The position numbers and the translations under genes were made by a program. DNA of 64,000 nt from Cyclobacteriaceae bacterium (GTDB lineage: Bacteria; Bacteroidota; Bacteroidia; Cytophagales; Cyclobacteriaceae), in contig JAHBUC010000006.1 of assembly GCA_019638275.1 (NCBI GenBank), forward strand, positions 62,001-126,000, in the 5' to 3' direction. The notes below the pieces were generated by a model. It made no database searches. It was not told where the DNA came from and worked only from the letters and a program-made list of their open reading frames with translations. Positions 31,474-41,100 of this stretch are shown in pieces. The stretch's first letter is position 1. The number at the start of each line of letters is the position of its first letter.

Positions 31474-32280
31474 ATGGAGGCTGCTCTGATAACTCTTGCA
31501 TTGGTTTATGTGGGCATTTGCCTGGCCTTTTATTTTTTTCAACACTACGGCTTTTTCCGTCCGGAAATTTTATCCGGAGCTTTTGAGTATAAGTACCCCT
31601 TTCCTTTTGAAGAACTGGACTTTGAAATGGAAGATGGCGGACGCATTAATGCCATACACTTCAAGGTTCCCAACGCATTGGGCGTTGTGTATTACCTGAA
31701 AGGAAACTCAAAAAGCCTGAAAGGTTGGGGAAAATTTGCCAAGGACTTTTTAAGCAATGGGTACGATTTTTTTATGTTCGACTACCGTGGGTTTGGCAAG
31801 AGTCGAGGCAAACGAACCCAAACCCGTGTTTTTAATGATGCCCAGTTTATATACAAGTGGCTAACCTCTGTTTATCCGGAACAATCCATTGTATTGTATG
31901 GCCGGTCGTGGGGCAGTGGCGTGGCGGCCCGTATTGCTTCGTGGAATAAGCCTCGCCTGTTGATTCTCGATTCTCCGTACTTCAGTTTCTTTTATAACGT
32001 GAACCGGTATTTGTTTTTTATTCCGTTACGTTGGTTGCTGCGGTACGACATCCGAACCGATCAGTACTTAAAAAAAGTGGAGTGCCCGGTTTATATAATT
32101 CACGGAACACACGATCGGCTCATTTCCTTTTCACAAAGTGTGAAACTTAAAAACCTGCATCCCGATAAGGTTGCCTTGCATGCTATTGAAGGCGCGCGTC
32201 ACAATAACTTACCGGACTACCCAGAGTTTTTTGAAAAACTCTATGAGATTCTCTATGTAAAACCGAAGAAAGAAACGTGA
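31474..32280 (+). CDS. Alpha/beta hydrolase, membrane-anchored, copy 2
   Basis: The 268-residue protein has an N-terminal membrane helix (residues 2-22) and the BEM46/ABHD13-like hydrolase fold. The core is FMFDYRGFGKSRG, then YGRSWGSGVAARI with the nucleophile Ser, the acidic residue in HGTHDRLI and the base in GARHNNLP. It is homologous to the preceding gene throughout, so the two arose by tandem duplication and later diverged. The stop codon overlaps the GTG/ATG region of the acyl-CoA synthetase gene. The linkage suggests lipid or acyl-ester metabolism, for example the release of fatty acids later activated by the next enzyme. The actual ester substrate is unknown. Confidence 0.85.
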   Translation: MEAALITLALVYVGICLAFYFFQHYGFFRPEILSGAFEYKYPFPFEELDFEMEDGGRINAIHFKVPNALGVVYYLKGNSKSLKGWGKFAKDFLSNGYDFFMFDYRGFGKSRGKRTQTRVFNDAQFIYKWLTSVYPEQSIVLYGRSWGSGVAARIASWNKPRLLILDSPYFSFFYNVNRYLFFIPLRWLLRYDIRTDQYLKKVECPVYIIHGTHDRLISFSQSVKLKNLHPDKVALHAIEGARHNNLPDYPEFFEKLYEILYVKPKKET

Positions 32281-32282
32281 GT

Positions 32283-34082
32283 ATGGAAGTGTTTCGCAAA
32301 TCTTCGGCTGATTTTACACGCATCTTTGATATTGTTTCGTACCAAAAGAACAAATATCCGAATGCAAGAGCGTTAAACGGATTTGCAAACGGTGCCTGGC
32401 GGAGCCTGAGTATTGATGAGCTTGAAAAGCGATCAGAAGCGCTGGCGTGTTGGTTTATCGAACAGGGTTTTCAAAAAGACGACCGCATACTGATTGTTCC
32501 GGTTAACGGATCACCGGAATGGATGATAATTGATTTCGCGTGCCAGCTGGCTGGCTTAGTTGTGGTGCCGGTGCATCCTACCTCTCGCGAAGATGAGATC
32601 AGACTTATTATCAGTGAAACAGAAGCCCGTATGTGTATTTGTGCTGACGTGGCACTGTACTATAAGTTTTCTTCAGTGGCATCATCAGGTGGTTTTGTGT
32701 TGGAGGTACGCCATCTTGATCGCACGGAGAAGAATTTTTTCAAACCCATTGGGTTGGAAAAGGCTACTGATAGTTTAAAGCAGAAGCTGACCGATATACG
32801 CAACAGTATTTTGCCAACAGATGTGCTTACCATTCTGTACACCTCAGGTAGTTCCGGTGTGCCAAAGGGCGTAATGCTTTCACATCAAAATGTAGTGAGT
32901 AGCATTAAATCGATCATTACGTTATTGCCACTCGAGCCCGGTCAGCGAGTGATCAGCTTTTTACCGTTCAGTCACATCTTTGAGCGCGTTGCTTGTTATG
33001 CCTACCTGGTGTTTGGTGTTTCCATCTACTTCAATCAAAATAAGGACACGTTCGCACATGATTTTGCCACTGTGAGGCCGCACTTTTGTACAAGCGTACC
33101 ACGTGTGCTGGAAAAAATGTACGACTTTATGGTGGAACAAAGCATGAAGCAAAATTGGTGGAAGCGAAAGCTGATCCGTTGGGCCATGCAGATTGGCAAG
33201 CAGTTCAGGCCAGGGAGTTTAGCGCCTGTTTTTCGAATAAAGCTTTTTGTAGCCCGAATGCTGGTGCTTCGGCTTTGGCGAAAGAAATTGGGTGGAAGAA
33301 TACGATACATGGTGGTGGGGGCAGCTTCTTTACGTCCTGAGATAGGCAAACTCTTTTCTGCGGCCGGAATTTTTGTTGTTGAAGGTTATGGCATGACGGA
33401 GACGGCTCCATTTATTTCGGTAAACCGGTTTGAGCCGGGGCTAAACAAATTCGGTACGGTTGGCCCGGCTATACCGGGTGTGGATGTTAAGATAGACCAA
33501 CCCAACGAGGAAGGGGAGGGTGAGATTCTCGTGAAAGGCGAGAATGTAATGCTGGGCTATTTCAAACGACCCGAACTGAACAATGAGGTGTTTACTGAAG
33601 ACGGCTGGTTTCGCACAGGTGACGTTGGAAAATTTGTTCGTGCACGATTTTTACAGATCACCGATCGTAAGAAGGATATTTTCAAAACCTCTGCTGGCAA
33701 ATACATCGCCCCACGTCCTTTGCAAAATCATTTTATGCAGTCGCCATGGATACAGCGTTGCCTCATTATTGGTTTTCAGAAACCTTTTGTAACGGCACTC
33801 CTGGTTCCAAACTTCGAATTGCTTCAGGCATGGTGCGAACAAGAGCACATACACTGGACAGCTCCACAATTTATGGTGTACAACATACGGGTACGGGCCC
33901 GGTATCAGCAAGATGTTGATGACTTGAATGAATCTCTGCCGGGGTATCAACGCATTCGCGATTTTGTGCTTTGCCACCAGGACTGGACCGTTGAATCTGG
34001 TGAGCTTACCACCACGTTAAAACCTGTTCGTAGATTACTTGTTGAACACTATCAAAAGGAAATAGATAAAATGTACACTTAG
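32283..34082 (+). CDS. AMP-dependent long-chain acyl-CoA synthetase-like enzyme
   Basis: The 599-residue adenylate-forming enzyme has the AMP-binding P-loop LYTSGSSGVPKGVMLSHQNV, the GYGMTETAPFI motif, the GWFRTGDVG hinge-preceding motif and DRKKDIFKTSAGKYIAP. This is the long-chain-acyl-CoA synthetase (FAA1-like) group, which activates fatty acids with ATP and joins them to CoA. A GTG codon at 32277 overlaps the stop of the hydrolase gene. ATG 32283 is the more likely start. The VOC gene starts 2 bp after its stop. With two hydrolases directly upstream, an ester-hydrolysis and acyl-activation module is a reasonable inference. Confidence 0.9.
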   Translation: MEVFRKSSADFTRIFDIVSYQKNKYPNARALNGFANGAWRSLSIDELEKRSEALACWFIEQGFQKDDRILIVPVNGSPEWMIIDFACQLAGLVVVPVHPTSREDEIRLIISETEARMCICADVALYYKFSSVASSGGFVLEVRHLDRTEKNFFKPIGLEKATDSLKQKLTDIRNSILPTDVLTILYTSGSSGVPKGVMLSHQNVVSSIKSIITLLPLEPGQRVISFLPFSHIFERVACYAYLVFGVSIYFNQNKDTFAHDFATVRPHFCTSVPRVLEKMYDFMVEQSMKQNWWKRKLIRWAMQIGKQFRPGSLAPVFRIKLFVARMLVLRLWRKKLGGRIRYMVVGAASLRPEIGKLFSAAGIFVVEGYGMTETAPFISVNRFEPGLNKFGTVGPAIPGVDVKIDQPNEEGEGEILVKGENVMLGYFKRPELNNEVFTEDGWFRTGDVGKFVRARFLQITDRKKDIFKTSAGKYIAPRPLQNHFMQSPWIQRCLIIGFQKPFVTALLVPNFELLQAWCEQEHIHWTAPQFMVYNIRVRARYQQDVDDLNESLPGYQRIRDFVLCHQDWTVESGELTTTLKPVRRLLVEHYQKEIDKMYT

Positions 34083-34084
34083 CT

Positions 34085-34456
34085 ATGCACTCAAAAATTC
34101 TCCACGGAATTGATACCGTAATTGTTCGTGTTGCTGATTATAGCTTCTCTAAGAAATGGTATGAGGAAAAACTGGAGCTAACCCCGGTTTGGGATGATCC
34201 GATACTGAAACTCGCGGTAATGGATACCGGAAGCCCAACCAGCATAACCTTGTGGCAAACCGATTCGAAGATTGAAGTTAATCGTAAAACAGCATCTTAT
34301 CCCATTTTCAGAATCCTGAGTGCTGTTGAGGCCCACTCAGCTTTACAAAAACGGGGTGTTCAGGTAAGCGATATCATCACCGATCATGCAGTTACCTACT
34401 TCACTTTCTTTGACCCCGATGGCAATGTGCTTGAAGCGTGCCAGGTTCATTCGTAA
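34085..34456 (+). CDS. VOC-family protein, copy 2
   Basis: The 123-residue protein shows the VOC pattern: GIDTVIVRVADYSFSKKWYE, LELTPVWDDPILKLAVMD, SITLWQT, and a second module ending TYFTFFDPDGNVLEACQV. The final DPDGNxLE signature includes the metal-ligand glutamate typical of glyoxalase-like folds. It starts 2 bp after the acyl-CoA synthetase stop codon, so it is probably translated from the same transcript. It shares its fold, but little sequence, with the VOC protein at 29030. No substrate can be assigned. Confidence 0.82.
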   Translation: MHSKILHGIDTVIVRVADYSFSKKWYEEKLELTPVWDDPILKLAVMDTGSPTSITLWQTDSKIEVNRKTASYPIFRILSAVEAHSALQKRGVQVSDIITDHAVTYFTFFDPDGNVLEACQVHS

Positions 34457-34532
34457 TTTCTGACAGGAATCAGTATGCGGTAGTGATGTGCATCATGGTT
34501 TTCTGTCAGGTGGTGTAGTAAGTTCACCGCGT

Positions 34533-35006
34533 ATGAAAACGCTTATTGTGTACATGACGCACCATGGTACAACAAAGAAAGTTGTTGACCATTTGCTTTC
34601 ATTGTTAGGTGAGGGGGAAACCACAGTAGTGAACCTGGATGAGGTGAGTGATCCGGATTTATCGCCTTATGCGTGTGTAATTGTAGGGGGATCCATTCAT
34701 GTAGGCCAGATTCAAGGGAAAGTAAAGCGGTTTTGCGAATCTCACAAAGATCAATTGCTTCAAAAGCGATTAGGGCTATTCCTGTGCTTTATGAATAAGG
34801 AATTGGCAAAACAGGAATTTGAAAACGCCTATTCGGCCGAGTTGCGAACACATACTACAGCACATGGCCTTTTTGGCGGTGAATTGCTTTTCGAAAAGAT
34901 GAACTTTTTGGAAAGATTTATGACGCGCATGATTGCCAAGGAGAATAAGTCGCGATCGGCCATTGACTATGAAGCCATTGAAAAATTTGCCAAGACGATG
35001 CGATGA
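34533..35006 (+). CDS. Flavodoxin-domain protein, HemG-like
   Basis: The 157-residue protein is a short-chain flavodoxin-fold protein: KTLIVYMTHHGTTKKVVDHL with the FMN phosphate loop, IVGGSIHVGQIQGKVKRFCE, and an LGLFLCFMNKE strand. It resembles the flavodoxin domain of protoporphyrinogen oxidase (HemG), with some uncertainty. An upstream in-frame start (34488) exists, but ATG 34533 gives the normal start for the family. The next gene overlaps its stop by 4 bp. Haem synthesis or menaquinone-linked electron transfer is possible. Confidence 0.75.
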   Translation: MKTLIVYMTHHGTTKKVVDHLLSLLGEGETTVVNLDEVSDPDLSPYACVIVGGSIHVGQIQGKVKRFCESHKDQLLQKRLGLFLCFMNKELAKQEFENAYSAELRTHTTAHGLFGGELLFEKMNFLERFMTRMIAKENKSRSAIDYEAIEKFAKTMR

Positions 35007-35404
35007 AAAAGTCGGCCCACATATTGGCGGTACTGATTTTGATCTTTAACGGTGTGTCTGCCTGTTTTGGAGGATGGATGTTGACCGCCTCACCGGATGG
35101 TTCATCGCTTGGAATGACGGTAAGCCTGTTGGAACACTCACCCTTCGGTAATTTTTTAATTCCCGGTATTGTACTGTTTACCGTTATCGGCCTGCTCAGC
35201 CTGGTTAGTGCTTACTTGATCTTCAGGCATGTAACCCGGTATTCTTTTTTAACTATACTCATGGGATTGATCCTTATTGGCTGGATTGTCGTTCAGGCTA
35301 TTATGATCCAAACAGTGAACTACCTGCATGTGATTTTCGTGGCAGCCGGACTTTTGCTCATTGTTTCCGGCTTGTTGCTTCGGAAGCAAAACATCATCAC
35401 CTGA
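35003..35404 (+). CDS. Small four-helix membrane protein
   Basis: The 133-residue protein has four membrane helices at about residues 5-25, 48-72, 82-101 and 107-126. No soluble domain is visible. A signal such as FNGVSACFGGWMLTASPDGSS connects helices one and two, an extracytoplasmic loop with a conserved-looking DGSSLG motif. The family is not recognised. It overlaps the flavodoxin gene by 4 bp and is the last gene of the long run. The promoter for the two-component system lies directly behind its stop. Confidence 0.6.
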   Translation: MKKSAHILAVLILIFNGVSACFGGWMLTASPDGSSLGMTVSLLEHSPFGNFLIPGIVLFTVIGLLSLVSAYLIFRHVTRYSFLTILMGLILIGWIVVQAIMIQTVNYLHVIFVAAGLLLIVSGLLLRKQNIIT

Positions 35405-35412
35405 GTCAGCGT

Positions 35413-35470
35413 CTTAAGCCAATCTTAAGCTTCGGTAAAGTTTTCCCTAAGGTGTTTATGCTTAATTTTG
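35413..35470 (+). promoter_or_regulatory. Response-regulator operator and -7 box of the two-component operon
   Basis: Four hexamers at 11-bp spacing, CTTAAG, CTTAAG, GTAAAG and CCTAAG (first bases at 35413, 35424, 35435 and 35446), are followed after 10 bp by TAATTTTG (35463-35470), a TAnnTTTG box. CTTAAGCCAATCTTAAG is identical to the start of the element at 38100 in front of the RND pump. Direct repeats one helical turn apart are characteristic of OmpR/PhoB-family operators. The ATG at 35475 lies about where transcription should start, so the message may be leaderless. Confidence 0.75.
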
Positions 35471-35474
35471 CTGT

Positions 35475-36140
35475 ATGCGCATTCTTGTAATTGAAGATGA
35501 AGAAGGAATAACAAGCTTTTTAAAGCAGGGGCTTGAAGAGGAGGGCTTTGAGGTTGAACTGGCGCACGATGGAAACAATGGATTAGAAAAGACATTAACC
35601 GGGCATTTCGATTTGTTGCTTGTCGATTGGATGCTGCCCGGACTTACGGGCATTGAGGTTTGTAAAGCTTATAGAAAGGATAACAAAACCACTCCGATTA
35701 TTTTTCTCACCGCCCGCGATACTGTTCAGGATGCGATATATGGTTTACAGGCAGGAGCCAACGATTATATCCGAAAGCCTTTTCATTTTGAGGAATTGCT
35801 TGAGCGTATTCGCGTACAACTCAGGTCAACTTCCGTGTCACCCGTGTTTACGCTTGGTACGGTTTCGCTTAACGTGGAAACGCACAAAGTGATGAACAAG
35901 GGTACAGAGGTTTCGTTAACGCAAAAAGAATTTTCGTTACTGGAATTTCTTCTTCGCAATAAAGGCAAAGTATGCAAGCGAAACCGCATACTCGATGCTG
36001 TGTGGGGGCATGATGCCGATCACGATTCAGGGGTGATTGATGTGTATATTAACGCCCTTCGTAAGAAATTGAGTTTAACCCGCGATGAAGATTACATTCA
36101 AACCATTCGTGGTGTGGGATATATGGCAAATGACCAATGA
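35475..36140 (+). CDS. OmpR-family response regulator
   Basis: The 221-residue protein has a receiver domain (about 1-115) with phospho-acceptor Asp51 in LLVDWMLPG, acidic residues in VIEDEE and Lys in DYIRKPFHF. The C-terminal winged-helix DNA-binding domain (about 128-220) has VSLTQKEFSLLEFLLRNKGK and VDVYINALRKKLS. Its nearest functional analogues are CopR/CusR/CzcR regulators of metal efflux. It overlaps the sensor kinase gene by 4 bp. The four-repeat operator upstream of it recurs in front of the RND pump gene at 38168, so I infer it activates both. Confidence 0.92.
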   Translation: MRILVIEDEEGITSFLKQGLEEEGFEVELAHDGNNGLEKTLTGHFDLLLVDWMLPGLTGIEVCKAYRKDNKTTPIIFLTARDTVQDAIYGLQAGANDYIRKPFHFEELLERIRVQLRSTSVSPVFTLGTVSLNVETHKVMNKGTEVSLTQKEFSLLEFLLRNKGKVCKRNRILDAVWGHDADHDSGVIDVYINALRKKLSLTRDEDYIQTIRGVGYMANDQ

Positions 36141-37507
36141 ACGTATCATTTAAAAACCGGATCGCTTCGTTTTTTCTCATTGCCACAGCTTTGTTGGTGG
36201 CGGTGGTGTTTGCTTTTATCTTTTTTATGGTGCGCAACCAGGTTTATGCCGATCTTGAATATACACTGAACTACGAAGCTGTTCGACACGAAAAGGAAAT
36301 TATGATTGAAGGTGGCCGGATGAAGTTTATCAACAAGGCCGAAATGCAGGAACGTGAACACCGCGAAGTGGAAGTGAATCCAATTTTTATTCAACTCACG
36401 GACGCAACGGGTAACGTTCAGGATCGTTCCCCTAACCTGAAAGAAGGTACACTCATTTTTCAGTCGGGCGTAACCGGCCCGGTAGATCAGGATCATGTGT
36501 TGAACGGCAAGCGCATCCGACAACGGCAAATTCCTATTGTGGATAGAGGAAAGGTTGTGGGATATATTGTAACGGCAGTTTCGAGCGAGAACGCACATCA
36601 GCTTGTTTCTGCTTTGCAACGATGGTTATTGGTGCTCTATCCAATTGTATTGCTGATTTTGTTTGGCGTTACGCGATGGCTCGCTGGCAAAAGCATTAAA
36701 CCGGTTACCACGATTTTACAAACCACCAATCGCATCACAGAAAGTAACCTGAACGAGCGCATTCCCTTGCCCGATCAACGCGATGAACTTTTTCAACTCA
36801 CTTCATCGATCAACCAATTGTTAACGCGCATTGAATCAGCCATGGAGCGCGAGAAGCAATTTACGGCTGACGCCTCGCATGAATTACGAACGCCACTATC
36901 TGTTTTGCGGGGTACCCTTGAGGTGTTGTTGCGAAAGCCCAGAACATCCGAAGAGTACATTGAGAAAATTGAGTTGAGCATCAAGGAGATTGATCGCATG
37001 CACCTCATTGTGGAGCAATTACTCACATTGGCACGGTTCGATCATCCGGGAAAATCACCGGAAAAGAAACCTGTGGTACTCAAGCATTTTTTGATTGATT
37101 TGATTCAACGCCAAAGAAAAACCTGGTCAGAAAATGGCGTTCAGGTTGATGTTCAGTGCGCTGATGCTGTTGTTCTTCAAACCGATTCCGGGTTGTTGGA
37201 AGTGATACTGGATAACTTATTATCAAACGCTGTTAAATATTCCTCACACAATCATAACGTTCAGGTTGTGGTGGAAGATCGGCCGCAATTAACCATTAGC
37301 GTGCAAGATTCCGGGATTGGCATTCGTGAGGTGGATTTGCAGCGTATTTTTCAACCGTTTTACCGTTCGGCTTCCCTGGAGCATAAATCGATCAAGGGAA
37401 TCGGCCTGGGTTTATCGTTGGTGCAGAAGGCGTGTGATCAATTGGGTGTTGAGTTGATGGTTGTGAGTGAAGTAAATAAGGGGTCAACATTCTCCCTTAA
37501 GTTTTAA
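36137..37507 (+). CDS. Membrane sensor histidine kinase
   Basis: The 456-residue protein has two membrane helices (about 12-34 and 160-180) that flank a periplasmic sensor domain of about 125 residues. A HAMP domain follows (about 182-235), the H box FTADASHELRTPLS with His248, and a kinase domain with the N box DNLLSNAVKYS, G1 DSGIGI and G2 GIGLGLSL. It would phosphorylate the response regulator encoded just upstream. The periplasmic part contains several His and Glu residues (EHREVEVNP), which is compatible with metal sensing. The efflux genes downstream support this. The stop is 4 bp from the convergent SnoaL-like gene. Confidence 0.9.
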   Translation: MNVSFKNRIASFFLIATALLVAVVFAFIFFMVRNQVYADLEYTLNYEAVRHEKEIMIEGGRMKFINKAEMQEREHREVEVNPIFIQLTDATGNVQDRSPNLKEGTLIFQSGVTGPVDQDHVLNGKRIRQRQIPIVDRGKVVGYIVTAVSSENAHQLVSALQRWLLVLYPIVLLILFGVTRWLAGKSIKPVTTILQTTNRITESNLNERIPLPDQRDELFQLTSSINQLLTRIESAMEREKQFTADASHELRTPLSVLRGTLEVLLRKPRTSEEYIEKIELSIKEIDRMHLIVEQLLTLARFDHPGKSPEKKPVVLKHFLIDLIQRQRKTWSENGVQVDVQCADAVVLQTDSGLLEVILDNLLSNAVKYSSHNHNVQVVVEDRPQLTISVQDSGIGIREVDLQRIFQPFYRSASLEHKSIKGIGLGLSLVQKACDQLGVELMVVSEVNKGSTFSLKF

Positions 37508-37510
37508 AGG

Positions 37511-38026
37511 TTAAAATTTATTTGCCTCACTTGCTTTTGCTGCATTCTTGAACATGTCTTCTGTAGCTTTTTCGGTTGAACCGTATTGAAGAATCATTTT
37601 CCATGTTCCATTCTCTTTTCGAAGGAAGTATCGAGTTATGCCATAACCGGTTTGAGTTTCAGCTCCGGGCTTCAAGGTGCTGAACATGCTTATACACTTT
37701 TCACTGGCAAAATCGCCCTTTACATTGCGCTCCAGAAACCTGATTTCAATCTCACTTTTTTCCTGATTGTTTCTCCTCCTGGCCATTACCATTTTGGAGT
37801 CCTCCACATATTCATTGAAATCCATTATTCTTCCCTTGCTACCGGGGCCAACCCAGTAGAAGTCTTCACTGTGTACATCAATATATAATTGATCAACATC
37901 CGTATTAATGCCTTGCTGAAAAGGGACCCAAACATCCCGATTGATTTCTTCTAATAATTCGGCTTTCTTCTGACCAAAGGTTAAGATGCTGAACAAGCAA
38001 AATAGAGTAAGGATAACTGCTTTCAT
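37511..38026 (-). CDS. SnoaL/DUF4440-like exported protein
   Basis: The 171-residue precursor starts with a signal peptide (residues 1-18, ending LTFGQ). The mature part resembles the NTF2-like/SnoaL fold, with INRDVWVPFQQGINTDVDQL, YIDVHSEDFYWVGP and GYGITRYFLRKENGTWKM. These are a cone-shaped domain with a ligand pocket, common as periplasmic small proteins in Bacteroidota. A longer frame to 38083 exists, but only ATG 38026 stands before a signal peptide. It is convergent with the sensor kinase and divergent from the RND pump. Its promoter must lie next to the pump operator, so co-regulation is possible. Confidence 0.68.
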   Translation of the reverse strand: MKAVILTLFCLFSILTFGQKKAELLEEINRDVWVPFQQGINTDVDQLYIDVHSEDFYWVGPGSKGRIMDFNEYVEDSKMVMARRRNNQEKSEIEIRFLERNVKGDFASEKCISMFSTLKPGAETQTGYGITRYFLRKENGTWKMILQYGSTEKATEDMFKNAAKASEANKF

Positions 38027-38099
38027 GGTAATTTTTATGGATTGCATACGCAGATACCAGAAATTAGTTAATGGGATTAACATTTTTTTAACTGTTTTT

Positions 38100-38157
38100 C
38101 TTAAGCCAATCTTAAGAAAGGCCTAAGTATACATTAAGGCATCTCAGCTTACCTTCA
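38100..38157 (+). promoter_or_regulatory. Response-regulator operator and -7-like box of the RND operon
   Basis: CTTAAG, CTTAAG, CCTAAG and ATTAAG, with first bases at 38100, 38111, 38122 and 38133, have the same 11-bp period as the element at 35413. After the same 10-bp gap follows TACCTTCA (38150-38157), a weaker TAnnTTTG match, consistent with activator dependence. The first start codon candidate, TTG 38168, follows 10 bp later. Confidence 0.75.
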
Positions 38158-38167
38158 CGGCAAATCT

Positions 38168-41100
38168 TTGCATGTGGAGAAAATCATTTCGTTCAGTGTC
38201 CGTCATAAACTGATTGTATTGTTGTTCACCGCCATCATGGTGGGTTTTGGCTTTTATTCGCTATTCAATATCCCCATAGGAGCGGTACCCGATATCACCA
38301 ATAACCAGGTTCAGGTTATCACGGTATCGCGAAACCTCGCTACCGAAGAGATTGAACAGTTCATCACCTATCCGGTTGAGTTGGAAATGGCCAATCTGCC
38401 CGGTGTGCAGGAGATACGATCCATTTCAAAATTTGGTTTATCGGTAGTAACCATTGTGTTTGATGATAATATGGGAACCTACTTGCCGCGCCAGCTTATT
38501 GCCGAGAAAATAAAAATCGCTTCTGAAAAAATTCCGCAAGGTTTTGGCACACCAACCATGGGACCTATCACCACAGGGTTAGGAGAAATCTATCAGTACG
38601 TATTAGATGTTAGGCCTGGATATGAATCGAAATATTCATTAACCGATTTGCGCACACTTCAGGATTGGGTAGTGCGCAGGCAGCTCTCCGGTATTTACGG
38701 GGTGGTAGAGGTAAATACCTGGGGTGGATTTTTGAAGGAATACGAAGTGGCCATTACACCTGAGCGATTGCGGTCTATGAATTTAACCGTACAGGATGTT
38801 TATCGTGCGATGCAAACCAACAACAGCGTAGCTGGTGGCGGGTACATAGAAAAGACAAATGAAAGTTACTTCATCCGTGGGGAAGGTCTTGCGAAATCCC
38901 TGGAAGATATCGGAAACATGGTGGTTACAATTCGTCAGGGTGTACCGGTGTTGGTGAAGGATGTAGCCACGGTAGGTTTTGGTCATGCCATTCGTTTTGG
39001 TGCGATTACCGCAAACGGTCAGGGCGAAAAGGTAATGGGCCAGATCATGATGCTGAAGGATGCGAATTCTGGATTGGTGATTGAGAAGGTGAAGGAGCGC
39101 ATTGCACAAATAGAGAAAAATTTACCCGAAGGTGTTTTCATTAACCCGATTGTAGATCGCAGCGAACTGATTGCCCGAACAACATTTACCATTACAGAAA
39201 ACCTGGTATTGGGTTGCCTCATTGTTGTATTCGTGGTGGTGCTCTTGTTGGGCAATTTCCGTTCGGGATTGGTGGTCGCATCCATCATTCCGCTTTCCCT
39301 TCTATTTGCCTTGAGCATGATGTACCTGTTTGGCGTAGATGCCAACCTGATGAGCCTGGGCGCTATCGACTTTGGTATCATCATCGATGGGGCGGTGATT
39401 ATTGTGGAGTTTATCGCATTTCAGATTACCGCACAACAAAGCGCTTTTATTGGGTTACCGAAAAATGAAATTCAGACTGTTAAAGATAAGATTACCATTG
39501 GTGGTGCCACTAAGATGATGCAGTCGGCTTTATTTGGCCAGCTGATTATTGTGTTGGTTTTTATTCCCATTCTTTCACTATCCGGTGTTGAAGGAAAGAT
39601 GTTCAAGCCAATGGCGCTTACTTTTTCTTTTGCCTTGATTGGCGCCATCATCATGTGTTTCACCTATGTTCCGGTGGTTTCAGCGCTTTTCCTGAAACCG
39701 GCACCGGAAGGCAGGCAAACGCTTTCCAAACGTTTGATGAGCTGGGTTGAACGCCTTCATCAACCGGCATTGCTGTGGGCACTGAAAAAGAAAAAAATTG
39801 TATTGGTAATTGCAGCGGCCATGTTGGTAGGCACCGGCATTTTGTTCAAAAATATGGGTGGTGAGTTTGTGCCTACCCTTGATGAAGGTGATTTTGTGAT
39901 TCAGCCGGTGTTAAAAACAGGCACCACACTAAGCAGAACCATTGACGTGATTACGGAAATGGAAAAAATTCTGCTTCAGTTTCCTGAGGTGGAGAAGGTG
40001 GTAACGCGAATCGGGGCGGCAGAGATTCCCACCGACCCGATGTCGATGGAGGAAACGGATGTGATCATCAAACTCAGACCACGGAAAGAATGGACAACCG
40101 CATCCGATAAGGATGGGCTTGCGGATAAATTCAAAGACGCATTGAGTGTATTGCCCGGCATCGAATACGAATTTACCCAACCGATTGAAATGCGCTTCAA
40201 TGAATTGATTACCGGTGTGCGTGCCGATCTGGCCATCAAAATATTTGGTGATGATTTATCGGTGCTTGCCAGTAAGGCAAAAGAGGTTGAACGTTTAATC
40301 CGTAATGTAGAAGGCGCTTCGGATATAATCGTAGAGAAAGTAGAGGGTTTACCTCAGATGAATGTGAAATACAACCGTGCCTTAATTGCGAAGTATGGGT
40401 TGAATGTTTCCGGACTCAATAGCCTTGTATCGGCAGGGTTTGCCGGCCTGGCTGCAGGCAGCATTTTTGAAGAAGAGAAGCGCTTTGATCTTGTTATACG
40501 ATTTGCGCCTGAGTCCCGCTCTGATATTGAGAACCTTCGAAACCTATACGTACCGCTTCCAACTGGTGGGCAAATTCCATTACGTGAACTGGCTGAGATC
40601 GATTATGCAAAAGGGCCGGCTAAAATATCACGCGATGATACCAGGCGCAGAATTGTGGTGGGCATTAATGTTCGAGGTAGAGATCTTGAATCGGTAGTGA
40701 AGGATGTTCAACTGTTGATTGATCAGAATATCAAATTGCCTACCGGTTATAGTGTAACGTATGGCGGTCAATTTGAAAATCTACGAAGTGCACGTGCGCG
40801 ATTAATGATTGCTGTACCCGTAGCGCTGGTGTTGATTTTCTTCATGCTTTATTTCGCATTCAATTCGGTTAAGGATGCACTCATGATCTATAGCGCTATT
40901 CCGCTTTCGGCTGTGGGTGGGGTGTTGCTGCTCTGGATTCGCGATATGCCGTTTAGTATTTCGGCAGGGGTTGGATTTATTGCCCTGTTTGGAATTGCCG
41001 TTTTGAATGGTATCGTATTGATTGAACATTTCAAGGAATTAAAACACGAAGGTTTACACGATATGAAAGAACGTATTATCAGAGGAACCCGCGAACGTTT

